A DNA stretch of 64,000 bases, taken from Paraburkholderia monticola. Its GTDB lineage: Bacteria; Pseudomonadota; Gammaproteobacteria; Burkholderiales; Burkholderiaceae. The translations under genes and the position numbers were made by a program. The stretch is from positions 744,001 through 808,000 of the forward strand of contig NZ_LRBG01000037.1 of assembly GCF_001580545.1 (NCBI RefSeq), given 5' to 3'. The notes under the pieces were generated by a model. The model worked only from the letters and a program-made list of their open reading frames with translations, made no database searches and was not told where the DNA came from. Numbering within the stretch: position 1 is the stretch's first letter; every line of letters starts with the position of its first letter. Below are positions 23,685 through 33,243 of this stretch, in pieces.

Positions 23685-25909
23685 GTCGCATCGTCGATCG
23701 CATTCGCGAGTGCCGCGGCGGCCGGACCTTGCGCCGCTTCTCCGACACCGAGGAAGGGCAGGCCGGGCCGGTTGATCAACAGCACGTCCACGCGTTTCGG
23801 CACCGACGAGAAACGCATGATCGGATAAGTGCTCCAGTCGAAGCTCGTGATGCGCTGCCGGTCGAACTGCGTTTCTTCATAGAGCGTCCAACTGGTGGTT
23901 TGCAGAATCCCGCCTTCGATCTGATTGCGCACGCCGTCCGGATTGACGATCTGCCCGCAATCCACTGCCGCTACCACGCGCTCGATGCTGAGCTCGCCGG
24001 TATCGCGCAGGACCGTGACTTCCATCGCAACGGCAAGGTAGGCCATCAGGTTCTTGTACTGGGCAAACGCGAAGCCGGTACCGTGCGAGCGCGGGCTCGA
24101 CCCGCCGGTGCGTGCGCTGCGGGCTTGCCAGCCGAATTGATCGACCACGGCGCGAATGACGTCGTGGGCGCGCGGATCGTCGAGATGCTTCAGGCGAAAT
24201 GCAACCGGATCGGCGTGAGCGGCGCGAGCGAGCTCGTCGATGAAGCTCTCGATCGCGAACACGTTCATGTGCGCGCCCAGCGAGCGCATCGCGGAGACCC
24301 GTATCGGCATCGTGGGCACGAAATGATGCTGCACGTGCAGGCTGGGCACGCGGTAAAGCGGAATGCTATTGCGGTCGCCTCCGCCTTCCGGCATCGGAAT
24401 CGGCTTCGGCGGCGCGGGCGTGAACGGTTGTGCGAGCAGCTGCGCGGCCAGCAGGCGGCCCGCATTCTCGATGCGATTGTTATGGGTGTTGCTCCATAGC
24501 TCGTAGCGCCAGTCGGTCATCGTGCCGCTCGCATCGAGCGTTGCGCTCGCCTCGACCGTCATTGCCGGGCCGAACGGCTCCCACAGGTGTTCCTGTTCGC
24601 GCATCAATTGCACGCGCACGGGACGGCCGGGCAACTCGCGAGCAAGGAGGGCGGCGTCGGCGGCGACGTCGTCCGCGCTGTTGTGTCCGTAGCAGCCCGA
24701 ACCTTCCACATGCACGCAGCGCACCTTCTCGGGTGGCATGGCGAGCATTTCGGCGATGCCCGCACGCAGCGGATAGACGCCTTGCGTGTGCGTCCACACG
24801 CTCATCACACCGTTGTCGAGTTGCGCGACAGCGCACGATGGCCCAATCGAGCCATGCGTCAGATACGGCTTCGTGTAGCGTGCGCGCAGGGTCGACCCGG
24901 GCACGGCCGCGCCCTGATCGGCCACCACGATTTCCTGTGAGGGCAGCGTCATCAGCAGCGCGTGAATGCTCGCCGGATCGGGCAACGGCGGCCCGGCCTG
25001 CCATCGCGCGGCGAGTTCGAGCTCACGCATCGCGAGGATCGCGCGCCATTCGTCGTCGGCGACGACCGCGAGGTAGTTGCCGTTGCGCACCACCTTGATG
25101 ACGCCGGGCAGCGCCTCGACGCGCGCGCTATCGACTGCCACGAGGCTCGCGCCATAAGACGGCGGCCGGACCACGCGAGCATGCAGCATGCCGGGCAGCC
25201 GCAGGTCCTGGACATAGCTCGCGCCACCCGTCACCTTGCCCGGGATATCCACGCGCGGCAGCGTATGGCCGATCACGGCGTAGGACGATGGCGGCTTTGT
25301 CGCGGCGTCGGGCTGTGCGTTCTGATGGAGGTTCGCATAACGCACGGCATCGCCATAGGTCACGCGTCTGCCGTCGGCGGCGATGATGGCGCCGTCGCGG
25401 GTCGTGAGGGCCGCTGCGTCGACGCCGAGCTGCGCGGCCGCGCTCGCGACGAGCAGCGTGCGCACCTGAGCCGCGGCGTTGAGGATCGCGGTGCCGCTGT
25501 CCGCCATCGTGTGGCTGCCCGCGGTGTAGCCTTCGTTCGGCGTGGCGGCGGTGTCGGCGGTGATCAGCTCGATCGCATCAGGCGCGAGATCCAGCTCTTC
25601 CGCGGCGACCTGCAGCAGCGCGGTGCGAATGCCGGTGCCAAGCTCGACTTTGCCGGTGAATACGCTGACGTGGCCGTCGGGGGCGACCTTGATCCACGCG
25701 TCGAGCAACGGCGTGCTCTTGAGACTGCCCGGCAGCTTCGGTGCGCTGGCGGTGAAGGTGCCCGCTTCGGTGGTGGTTTGCGCAAACGCGGCCATGCGCG
25801 GCATGATCGCGAAGCTCACGATCAGCGATCCGCCGACGAGAAAGCGGCGCCGTGCGGGGTCGCCTGGACCGCTGTCGTGAGCGACGGGGGAACGCCGGTC
25901 GTCGCTCAT
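23621..25909 (-). CDS. Molybdenum-cofactor hydroxylase, large subunit (isoquinoline/nicotinate/aldehyde type)
   Basis: The 762-residue protein has a Tat signal (DPARRRFLVGG, residues about 15-24), so it is exported folded with its cofactor. It then has the two-lobed aldehyde oxidase/xanthine dehydrogenase fold: GKVELGTGIRTAL for the first cofactor loop, a long middle domain, and the C-terminal VNPDGVRNQIEGGILQ and GLPFLGVGEAAQGPAAAALANAIDDA, with the active-site Glu in GVGEAAQGP. The family hydroxylates N-heterocycles or oxidises aldehydes with water as the oxygen source. Its start overlaps the 2Fe-2S subunit stop (ATGA). Electrons should pass via the 2Fe-2S subunit to the cytochrome c encoded first in the operon. 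Substrate not predictable. Confidence 0.9.
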   Translation of the reverse strand: MSDDRRSPVAHDSGPGDPARRRFLVGGSLIVSFAIMPRMAAFAQTTTEAGTFTASAPKLPGSLKSTPLLDAWIKVAPDGHVSVFTGKVELGTGIRTALLQVAAEELDLAPDAIELITADTAATPNEGYTAGSHTMADSGTAILNAAAQVRTLLVASAAAQLGVDAAALTTRDGAIIAADGRRVTYGDAVRYANLHQNAQPDAATKPPSSYAVIGHTLPRVDIPGKVTGGASYVQDLRLPGMLHARVVRPPSYGASLVAVDSARVEALPGVIKVVRNGNYLAVVADDEWRAILAMRELELAARWQAGPPLPDPASIHALLMTLPSQEIVVADQGAAVPGSTLRARYTKPYLTHGSIGPSCAVAQLDNGVMSVWTHTQGVYPLRAGIAEMLAMPPEKVRCVHVEGSGCYGHNSADDVAADAALLARELPGRPVRVQLMREQEHLWEPFGPAMTVEASATLDASGTMTDWRYELWSNTHNNRIENAGRLLAAQLLAQPFTPAPPKPIPMPEGGGDRNSIPLYRVPSLHVQHHFVPTMPIRVSAMRSLGAHMNVFAIESFIDELARAAHADPVAFRLKHLDDPRAHDVIRAVVDQFGWQARSARTGGSSPRSHGTGFAFAQYKNLMAYLAVAMEVTVLRDTGELSIERVVAAVDCGQIVNPDGVRNQIEGGILQTTSWTLYEETQFDRQRITSFDWSTYPIMRFSSVPKRVDVLLINRPGLPFLGVGEAAQGPAAAALANAIDDATGVRIRDLPLLGPKGKDALKA

Positions 25910-26388
25910 GACTGGGCTCCCTCGTCGGCACGCGGCGAACCCGTCGCGACTTGCCGGATCGCTTCGAGAATGCGCATGTGCGTGCCGCAGCGGCACAGGT
26001 TCGGCTGCATGTGGCGACGGATCTGTTCATCGGTCGGGTGCGGGACTCGCTCGAGCAGCGTGTGAGCACGCATGATCATGCCGGCGATGCAATAGCCGCA
26101 TTGCGCGGCTTGCACGTCGATGAAGGCTTGCTGAAGCGGTCCCGGCTGTTGCGCGGTGCCCAGTCCCTCGACGGTTCGCACGGGCCGGTCGCCGACGGCC
26201 ACGATCGGCATCAGGCACGAGAACACCGGCTCGCCGCCTAGGCTGACGGTGCACGCACCGCATTGACCGAGACCGCAGCCGAACTTTGCGCCGTCGAGTT
26301 GCAACTGGTTGCGCAGCACGTAGAGCAGCGGCGTGGACGGGTCGGCATCGACCGTATGACTGACGCCGTTGACGTTGAGCGTGATCAT
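25906..26388 (-). CDS. 2Fe-2S subunit of the molybdenum hydroxylase
   Basis: The 160-residue protein has both [2Fe-2S] clusters of the xanthine dehydrogenase small-subunit family. C38, C43, C46 and C58 form the ferredoxin-type cluster; C97, C100, C132 and C134 form the helical-bundle cluster near the molybdenum cofactor. No Tat signal of its own is present, so it would be co-exported with the large subunit. Its start and stop both overlap neighbouring genes by ATGA, giving a rigid three-gene unit. Confidence 0.95.
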   Translation of the reverse strand: MITLNVNGVSHTVDADPSTPLLYVLRNQLQLDGAKFGCGLGQCGACTVSLGGEPVFSCLMPIVAVGDRPVRTVEGLGTAQQPGPLQQAFIDVQAAQCGYCIAGMIMRAHTLLERVPHPTDEQIRRHMQPNLCRCGTHMRILEAIRQVATGSPRADEGAQS

Positions 26389-27701
26389 CGTGGCAGGCCG
26401 TCCTTGCGAAATTGCGCGACCGCGCCGGCGTCGAGCGAGGGCCACGCGCCGCGTGCGGTGAAGCGGGCGCGCGTGTAGTTGGCGAGCTCCGCGATCTGCG
26501 CGTCCGTGAAGGTGTTGGCGAATGATGGCATGAAGGGCGCGCCGTCGCTTTCGTGCCAGTCGATTCCATCGAGAATGAGGCGAACCATGTTGCGTGGGCT
26601 GTCGGCGTTGACGGCCGTGCCAAAGGCCAGCGACGCTCGGGCGCCCCCGATCGACATCGGCGCGCCTTCGGCATGACACGATGCGCAGGCCGCGGCGAAC
26701 AGATTCGCGCCGCTCCCGGTCGCGCCGACGACGGGCACGCGCGCCGCAGAAGCGGGCGGTGTAGCGACGACATGCTCAGGCTCGCCTGGCGGACCCGGTG
26801 ACAGCGCCAGCAGATACGCGGCAATCGCCTCGACGTCGGACGCGGGTGCGTCGGCGAGCATGCGCGTGACGGGGCGCATCGGACCGGCTGCCGCACCATG
26901 CGCGCTGGCGAGACCCGTGCGCAGATAGCTGACGAGCTGTTGCTGCGTCCAGGGCGTCGGGCGTGAGGCGAGGTCCGTGAGCGCGGGCGCATCCCATCCG
27001 TCGATCGTGCCGCCTTGCAGCGCGTGCTCGCGGCGCTCGGCACCGAGGTGGTTGAGCGGCGTGTGGCACGCGCCGCAATGACCGAGGCTTTCGACCAGAT
27101 AACGCCCGCGCGCGATGTCCGGCGCGTCGGAGGGGGACGGCGCTGCTGTCGTGTCCGCATGCAGATAGAGAAGATTCCACCCGGCGATGATGGGCCTGAA
27201 GCCGAGCGGGAAGATCAGCGCGTTGTGCGGCGCGCGAGCGTTGACGGGATCGCGGCTCATCAGCCAGGCATACAGCGACGCGATATCGGCATCACTCATG
27301 TGCGTGAAGTGGGGATACGGAAACGCGGGATAGAGCAGATGGCCGTCGCGGGACACGCCGCGCCGCATCGCGCGGGTGAACTCGTCGAGCGTCCAGCGGC
27401 CGATACCGGTTTCCTGGTCCGGGGTGATGTTGGTCGAGTAAATGACGCCGAACGGCGTTTGCAGTGGCAGTCCGCCCGCGAGAGGCTGGCCGCCCGTCGC
27501 GGTGTGGCACGTGATGCAATCGCCGAGCGCGGCGAGCTTCGCCCCGCGCGCCTCGGCAGTGGTATCGCTGGCGGTCGCGAAGGCCGTAGTCACAGGACTC
27601 GGCTCGGGCTCCCCTGCGTGCGAAGCGTGTCCGCCGTGCGCGGCTCCGAAAGCAACCAGAGCCGCGGCCACGCCTGCGATTGCCACCCGCCTGCCTTTCA
27701 T
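26385..27701 (-). CDS. Triheme cytochrome c, electron acceptor of the hydroxylase
   Basis: A 438-residue protein with an N-terminal signal peptide (KGRRVAIAGVAAALVAFGAAHG) and three heme c motifs: CITCH, CGACH and CASCH. This is the layout of the membrane-bound cytochrome subunits of alcohol, gluconate and nicotinate-type dehydrogenases, which deliver electrons from a periplasmic dehydrogenase to quinone or a terminal oxidase. Start placed at 27701, where GGAGG lies 4 nt upstream; upstream in-frame codons lack a site. First gene of the operon. Confidence 0.93.
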   Translation of the reverse strand: MKGRRVAIAGVAAALVAFGAAHGGHASHAGEPEPSPVTTAFATASDTTAEARGAKLAALGDCITCHTATGGQPLAGGLPLQTPFGVIYSTNITPDQETGIGRWTLDEFTRAMRRGVSRDGHLLYPAFPYPHFTHMSDADIASLYAWLMSRDPVNARAPHNALIFPLGFRPIIAGWNLLYLHADTTAAPSPSDAPDIARGRYLVESLGHCGACHTPLNHLGAERREHALQGGTIDGWDAPALTDLASRPTPWTQQQLVSYLRTGLASAHGAAAGPMRPVTRMLADAPASDVEAIAAYLLALSPGPPGEPEHVVATPPASAARVPVVGATGSGANLFAAACASCHAEGAPMSIGGARASLAFGTAVNADSPRNMVRLILDGIDWHESDGAPFMPSFANTFTDAQIAELANYTRARFTARGAWPSLDAGAVAQFRKDGLPR

Positions 27702-27905
27702 CGAACCTCCATCACCGAGCCGACCGCTCAACATGGTTTCGGACTTCGTCGCGGCCCAGATTGGCGCAAGCGGCGTTCCTACTCTACTGCTGACGGTTGA
27801 AATACCCCGTTACCACTTTGTGAAGTCCCGCATCGGACCCTGACATAAGCTGATTAGACAGGCGCGCGCCGCCTACGTCGCCGCGTGCACAGTGAGGAGC
27901 ATGTC

Positions 27906-28691
27906 ATGAACCCGCTCGATGCAACGTTGCGCGCCGGCAGCGCCGTTGCAGTGCTTGTCTCCGGGGCGCTGGCCGGTTGTTACTACGTGCCGTACGGCTA
28001 CTATCCGGGCTATGGGTATTACCCCGCTCCCTATGCCGCTGCCTATGCGACTGGCGATCCGGGCGTCCCGACGGCGGGCGCGCAGCAAGGTGTGGCGATG
28101 GCTCCGGGCGACCCGTCGCAGCAGGCTCCGGCGCCGGAGGAATTCAGCATGCCCGACGGCACGTCGCCCGACGGGCCGCCACCTACCTACGATTTCGCGT
28201 CCGCGCCCCCGTCCGCGCCCGGGCCAGCCTATGGCGCGCCGGCGTACTACCCGGTCGCTTATCCTCCGTACCCCTACGCGTACCCATATCCGTATCCATA
28301 CCCGTACTACGGGTACTGGCCAGGCTACTGGTGGCCGTCGGTGACGTTGGCCTTCTGGGGCGGGTGTTGCGGGTACAACCACTATCACTATGGCTATCAC
28401 ACCTACTGGGCCGGCCATGGCTACTGGGGCCACGGCTATTATGGCCACGGGTACTACAACCACGCCTACTACGGCCACGCCTCCTATTGGGGAAATGGAC
28501 ATGGCACCTGGAGCGGCGCTCACGCCGGTTCGGCCGGCGGTTCCTATGGCGGTGGCGGATGGGGTGCCGCTCACGCGAACTACGGCGGCGGTGGCGGCTG
28601 GGGCGGCAGTGGCGGAGGCGGCTGGGGTGGGGGCGGTGGCGGCGGCTGGGGTGGCGGCCACTACATGGGTGGTGGCCGCCACGGCCGTTAG
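27906..28691 (+). CDS. Tyr/Pro- and Gly/Trp-rich lipoprotein
   Basis: A 261-residue predicted lipoprotein: signal peptide with lipobox LAGC, Cys25 the lipidated residue. The mature part is low-complexity. A tyrosine/proline-rich region (about 26-165) includes a run of YP pairs near 120-135, then a His/Tyr/Gly region (HGYYGHGYYNHAYYGH), then a glycine-tryptophan tail (GGGGWGG repeats). AGGAG lies 6 nt before the ATG. Such proteins are often envelope-associated or metal-binding because of the clustered His and Tyr, but no function is established. Confidence 0.75.
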   Translation: MNPLDATLRAGSAVAVLVSGALAGCYYVPYGYYPGYGYYPAPYAAAYATGDPGVPTAGAQQGVAMAPGDPSQQAPAPEEFSMPDGTSPDGPPPTYDFASAPPSAPGPAYGAPAYYPVAYPPYPYAYPYPYPYPYYGYWPGYWWPSVTLAFWGGCCGYNHYHYGYHTYWAGHGYWGHGYYGHGYYNHAYYGHASYWGNGHGTWSGAHAGSAGGSYGGGGWGAAHANYGGGGGWGGSGGGGWGGGGGGGWGGGHYMGGGRHGR

Positions 28692-28730
28692 GCTACCCAG
28701 CGACGGGAGGCGATTCAGAAGCGGGAAGCG

Positions 28731-29651
28731 CTAAGCCGCATGCGCGGCCCAATATGAAATCGCGTCCTGCTTGTCGAACACGAAGGCTTTCAGCGCCAGT
28801 TCCTGCTCCGAGCTCAAGCCTTCGAATTCGAGGCCGTGCGTGCAGAGCGCCGCTGGATTCGTGCCGGTCTGCACGTTGCGGATGACCGCGACGGCCGTGA
28901 ATTCGGCGTCGACGGTTCGCGTGGTGAGTTGTAGCGCCACGCGCACCCGCTCGCCGATCCGCCCGATCGGCGCGGTCGTCGCGAGCGACATGCCGAACAC
29001 GCTCAGATCGCAGCCGACTCCCATTCCATCCAGCGCGTGACCCGTCAAATCGATGCCATGCCGCACGGCGAGATGCGTGCGCACACGCACCGCTTTACGC
29101 TCGCGCAACTGACGGATGTTGCCCGGCGCCGACAGCACGAGGTAGTCGAATGGGTGCGTGCAAATCGCTTCGACGGTACACACGAACCAGAACACCGCCT
29201 GGGTGGTGACCGCCACGATCTCGACGTTCTCGCCGGGCATCGGCATCAGGTGCTGACCGTCGACCATCGGCGGCGTGACGAAAAGCTTGTGGCTCGGACT
29301 GAAGCCGATGACCCGGCTCGCATGCATCGCCCGGCCCATGCCGATCTGGGTGCGCATGCCGAGCAGCGCGCCGATGCTCAGATGCATGTCTTCGAGTGTG
29401 ACTGGATTCGTCTCGGCGCTGCGCGAGTTTTGCTGGAATCCGGCTGCGTCGCCACGCCGGGGATGGAAGTGCGAGAGGAGGAAGTTGCGCTGTGCTTCGC
29501 GGCACAAGATCGTGCCCGCACGAAGCAGCAGGCTGCCGTCCTCGTCCACCACGCGCCACGGAAGCGGTTCCCCGATCGGTAATGCTTCGTCGGCCGACGG
29601 TGCTACTGTGGTCGCGCGGCTTGGCGCGTCGATGTGCTTGCTCTCAGACAT
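28731..29651 (-). CDS. YcgR-type PilZ-domain c-di-GMP effector
   Basis: The 306-residue protein has an N-terminal YcgR-like flagellar-brake domain (about 85-175) and a C-terminal PilZ domain with both c-di-GMP contacts: RxxxR at R185-R189 and DxSxxG at D215-G220. The first 60 residues are an extra segment. YcgR proteins bind c-di-GMP and slow flagellar rotation. No motility genes are nearby, so its target must be encoded elsewhere. An AT-rich stretch around 29690-29720 probably contains its promoter. Confidence 0.88.
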   Translation of the reverse strand: MSESKHIDAPSRATTVAPSADEALPIGEPLPWRVVDEDGSLLLRAGTILCREAQRNFLLSHFHPRRGDAAGFQQNSRSAETNPVTLEDMHLSIGALLGMRTQIGMGRAMHASRVIGFSPSHKLFVTPPMVDGQHLMPMPGENVEIVAVTTQAVFWFVCTVEAICTHPFDYLVLSAPGNIRQLRERKAVRVRTHLAVRHGIDLTGHALDGMGVGCDLSVFGMSLATTAPIGRIGERVRVALQLTTRTVDAEFTAVAVIRNVQTGTNPAALCTHGLEFEGLSSEQELALKAFVFDKQDAISYWAAHAA

Positions 29652-29752
29652 TGCTCACCCGTTATTCTGTTCAAGGCGTTTGTTTTTATCGTTATATTTT
29701 TTGTATTGATCTTACCGGCGCAATGATTTTCCGTCAAAGCAGGAGCAACCGC

Positions 29753-31694
29753 CTAGGTGCGATGCGGCCCGACGATGCCCAGCCGCGCGATGCGCCGGTA
29801 GAGCGTCGCGCGCGACATGCCTAAAGCCTGCGCGGCGGCGTTCGGCCGCCATTGACACCGGGTCAGTGCGGCAACGATCCGTGCTCGTTCGTCGTCCGGG
29901 CTGGCCGGCGAGGTGGAGTCCGTAGCGAGTACCGGCGTGGCCGCGGACGCGAGTTGCGCCGCGAGGTCCGGCGACACGTGCCGCAACTCGACGCGAGCCG
30001 AATCGCAGACCGCGCACGCATAGCGCAATACGTTGCGCAACTGCCGGATGTTGCCGGGCCACGCGAAGGCGGCAAGCTGCCCGGCGAGTTGCTCGTCGAG
30101 CATCAGCACATGGCCGGCCGCCTGGGCTTCCTCGTTGAACACCGTATCTACCACCTCGCGGATGTCGGTGCGCTCGCGCAGCGGCGGCATCCGCAGCGTC
30201 GCGCCGCTGAGGCGATAGTAGAGATCTTCGCGGAACGATCCGGCTTCGACCATGTGCATCAGATCGCGGTGCGTTGCGCAGATGACGTCGATATCGACGC
30301 GTACCGGCGCATCGCCGCCGAGCGGCACCACTTCGCCCTCGGCCAGCACACGCAGCAGGCGCGTCTGCAGACCGAGCGGCATATCGCCGATTTCATCGAG
30401 AAACAGTGTGCCGCTATGTGCGAGCGCGATCTTGCCGCGCGCGCCACGGCTGCGCGCGCCGGTGAATGCGCCCGGCGCGTAACCGAACAGCTCGCTCTCG
30501 ATCAGCGGCTCCGGAATCGCGCCGCAATTCACGGCGACGAACGGCCGGGTCCGCCGCGAACCGGAGTCGTGCACCGCGTGCGCGAACACCTCCTTGCCGA
30601 CACCGGTTTCGCCGAGCAGCAGAAGCGGAAGCCGCTTGCCGGCGATCCGCAACGCGACGTCCGCGTTGCGCGCGATCCGTTCGTCCGAGCTATTCAGGAA
30701 GCGCGACATCGCGCCGATGCTGCTGTCCGCCTGCGACTCACCCGGACGGACTGCGAGGGGCGGGGGGGGCCGCGCGTCTCATCGGAGCGCGAATACGCGC
30801 GTACAGCATCGCGCCGGTCGCGCGCAGCCGCAGCGCCACGATCATGTCGGTGCGCGCGACGTCGTGCAGACGGACATCGGACGTATCGAATATCTCGTCG
30901 AGGTGACGCGGAGCGTCGAGGCCCGCGATGCTCTCCTGTGCCTTGCGGTTCGCGGCGGCGATGTTGCCGCATTCGTCGAACGCGATCAGCACTTCGGGTT
31001 GTGCTTCGACGAAATGGCGGCTTTGATGGCCGAACAGGATCCAGTGCTGCGCGGTCTGATTCAGGAAGTAGCCATCCTCGATCAAACTCGCGCTTTGCCG
31101 CACCAGCTGAAACACCAGCCCCTGGCTGTCGCGGTTGTCGGGCGAGTGGATCGCCGAGGCATCGAGCACGCCGATCAACTCGCCCGTCGGCGCGAAGATC
31201 GGCGAAGCGCTGCACGTGAGGGTCGTGAACGCAGCGCGGAAGTGATCGGTCTTGTGCACGGTGATCGGCGCGAGATCGGTCAGCACATTGGCGATGCCGC
31301 ACGTGCCTTCTTCGCGCTCGGACCAGCACGAGCCGATATATAGCCCCGCGTGCTTGAAATCGTTGCGCCGGTCGCGGTCGATCCGATAGTCGATCGTGAC
31401 CCCATGCGCGTCGGACAGCATCACGCAATAGTCGGCGACCCGAATCATCTCGTGCAGCCGCGCAAGGCACTGGCCCGACGCGCGCAGAAAGGCTTCCTCC
31501 TTGCCCTGGACTTCGCGCAGCTCCGCGGACGACAGCACGCGCGGGCCGATCACGGAGCCGGGGTCGAGCCGGTACTGCTCGAACGAGCGCTGCCACGACG
31601 AGACGAGGCGCGGCGAATTGGCAGGGGCGGGCAGGCGTCCTTCGATGGCCGCGCGGACGCGATCGATGTGCTGCGTTTGAGAAACGTAGGGCAT
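29753..31694 (-). pseudogene. acoR: Sigma-54 activator of acetoin catabolism, frameshifted
   Basis: Two reading frames together encode one AcoR-type activator of about 646 residues. The 5' part (31694-30738) begins MPYVSQTQHIDRVRAAIEG and holds the GAF-like sensor and PAS-like region. The 3' part, in the next frame and ending at 29753, has the AAA+ domain (GETGVGKE Walker A, GAFTGA sigma-54 contact, FLDEIGD Walker B) and a Fis-type HTH at the end. The frames are separated by one extra C within an eight-C run on the coding strand (30762-30769). Removing one base gives a continuous protein. It is divergent from acoX, as expected for AcoR. It may be a true mutation, a phase-variable switch or an assembly error. 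Confidence 0.85.
30762..30769. repeat. Homopolymer run of eight G (C on the acoR strand)
   Basis: Located at the exact point where the acoR reading frame shifts. Seven bases would restore the frame from the sensor part (ending ...APMRRAA) into the AAA+ part (...GAMSRFLNSSDE). Confidence 0.9.
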
Positions 31695-31782
31695 GGCCGG
31701 CTCCAGGCGAGCGACACCGAGTAGGGCGAGTCCCTGTCTTGTAGCACATCCATCATGAGCAATCACATTGCGGCGCAGCACG

Positions 31783-31807
31783 TGAGACGCGTGAGACGAA
31801 TGTCTCA
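31783..31807. promoter_or_regulatory. Candidate AcoR upstream activating sequence
   Basis: TGAGAC at 31783, a second TGAGAC at 31792, and GTCTCA at 31802, the last two forming a perfect 6-bp inverted repeat (TGAGACGAATGTCTCA). Another TGAGAC lies at 31915. The site is about 225 bp upstream of the -24 element, a normal enhancer distance for sigma-54 activators. Confidence 0.55.
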
Positions 31808-32030
31808 GCGACTGGCGACACACCGGTCCGATCGGGCAAACCCGTGTCTGGCGCGGTACTGCGCAAGCGTCGCGGCGTGCTTCGAGCCTTGCGGCACGTC
31901 GCGCGACGTGTGCCTGAGACACAGTGAACTGCGCGGGGCAGGTCTGATGAAAGCGCTCCGGAACGCCAAAGCCCCGCGTCAGCCCTTTGCCTGCGACGCT
32001 TTCGGCCCCAGCGCACGGCGCGCAAGCAAC

Positions 32031-32046
32031 TGGCCCGACCTTTGCA
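32031..32046 (+). promoter_or_regulatory. Sigma-54 (-24/-12) promoter of the aco operon
   Basis: TGGCCC-N5-TTGCA matches the TGGCAC-N5-TTGCA consensus, with the invariant GG (32032-32033) and GC (32044-32045) at correct spacing. Transcription would start near 32058, about 48 nt before the acoX start codon. The divergent sigma-54 activator gene supports the call. Confidence 0.8.
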
Positions 32047-32105
32047 GTATCGGGGTTCATCAAAGCGAGTCCGCGCTTCGCGACGCGCATACAGGAGACA
32101 AGCCA

Positions 32106-33170
32106 GTGCTATCGCCCATCACCGTCGGCGTGATCGCGAACCCGGCATCGGGCCGCGATATTCGACGCCTCACCACACACGCATCGGTGTTTCCGACCGC
32201 CGAGAAAGCGAACATGGTCGTGCGCCTGCTCGCGGGCCTCGGCATGCTCGGCGTCGGTCGCGTGCTGACGTTGCGCGATCGGACCGGAGTCGCCGCGTTG
32301 GTGCTGCGCGCGCTCGACACGCATGCGGCCGTGGCCGAGCCGCAGCCCTGGCCTAACGTCGAATTCCTCGATCTGCCGATCACGGACAGCGTGACGGACA
32401 CCCACGCGGGTGTCGCGCAAATGGTCGCGATGGGCGTCGATCTGATCGCGGTGCTTGGCGGTGACGGCACGCATCGCGCGGTCGCCGCGCATTGCGGCGA
32501 CGTGCCGCTGCTGACGCTGTCGACGGGTACCAACAACGCGTTTCCGGAGCTGCGCGAAGCGACGGTCGCGGGCCTCGCGGGCGCGCTCGCCGCATCCGGG
32601 CTCGCGCCGCCCGATGTCGCGCTGACGCGCAACAAACGTCTCGTGGTTCGCTGCGTCGCGGGCCCGAATCAGGGGCGCGAGGAAATCGCGCTGGTCGACG
32701 TGTGCGTGAGCCGGCAGCGTTTCATCGGTGCGCGCGCCATCTCCGAGCCGGCGGATCTCGAAGCGCTCTTTCTCACGTTCGCTGCGCCGGATGGCATCGG
32801 CCTTTCGGCGATTGGCGGCGCGTGGGCGCCGGTCGAACGCAGCGCGCCGTACGGGCTGCATCTGCGGTTCGCGCGTGCGGGCGAATCCGGCGTGCCGATC
32901 TTCGCGCCGCTCGCGCCGGGCCGCGTCGATCAGGTGACGATGCGCGCCTGCGAGCGCTTCGAAGCCGGCTGCTGGACCCCGCTGCATACCGAACAAGGGA
33001 CGCTCGCCTTCGACGGCGAGCGCGAGATCGAGCTCGAACGCGACGACCGCTACGAGATCGCGCTCGACTGGGCGGGACCGCTCACCGTGGATGTCGGCCG
33101 CACGCTGCGCTATTGCGCGTCGCGGCAGTTGATGCGCGAAGCGACGGCGCGTCGAGGGTCATCAACTTAG
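32106..33170 (+). CDS. acoX: Acetoin catabolism protein AcoX (ATP-NAD kinase-like)
   Basis: The 354-residue protein resembles the ATP-NAD kinase/diacylglycerol kinase fold: GVIANPASGRDIR at the N-terminus, VLGGDGTHRA (GGDG nucleotide loop) and STGTNNAFPE. AcoX accompanies acetoin dehydrogenase genes in many bacteria; its exact role is not settled. Start is GTG at 32106 with GGAG 8 nt upstream, immediately followed by the conserved core; longer in-frame reading upstream covers the sigma-54 promoter and is not coding. Confidence 0.88.
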   Translation: MLSPITVGVIANPASGRDIRRLTTHASVFPTAEKANMVVRLLAGLGMLGVGRVLTLRDRTGVAALVLRALDTHAAVAEPQPWPNVEFLDLPITDSVTDTHAGVAQMVAMGVDLIAVLGGDGTHRAVAAHCGDVPLLTLSTGTNNAFPELREATVAGLAGALAASGLAPPDVALTRNKRLVVRCVAGPNQGREEIALVDVCVSRQRFIGARAISEPADLEALFLTFAAPDGIGLSAIGGAWAPVERSAPYGLHLRFARAGESGVPIFAPLAPGRVDQVTMRACERFEAGCWTPLHTEQGTLAFDGEREIELERDDRYEIALDWAGPLTVDVGRTLRYCASRQLMREATARRGSST

Positions 33171-33243
33171 GAGGAAGCAAACGCCTGAAGCAATGCTGGC
33201 TGAAGTAGCAGTGACCATCGAGATCATTGATAGGAGACACACC

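Noticed and set aside
27873..28682. A 269-codon leftward Ala/Val/Thr-rich open frame opposite the Tyr/Gly-rich lipoprotein
   Set aside because: It mirrors the repetitive codons of the forward gene. The forward frame has a signal peptide, lipobox and a good ribosome site.
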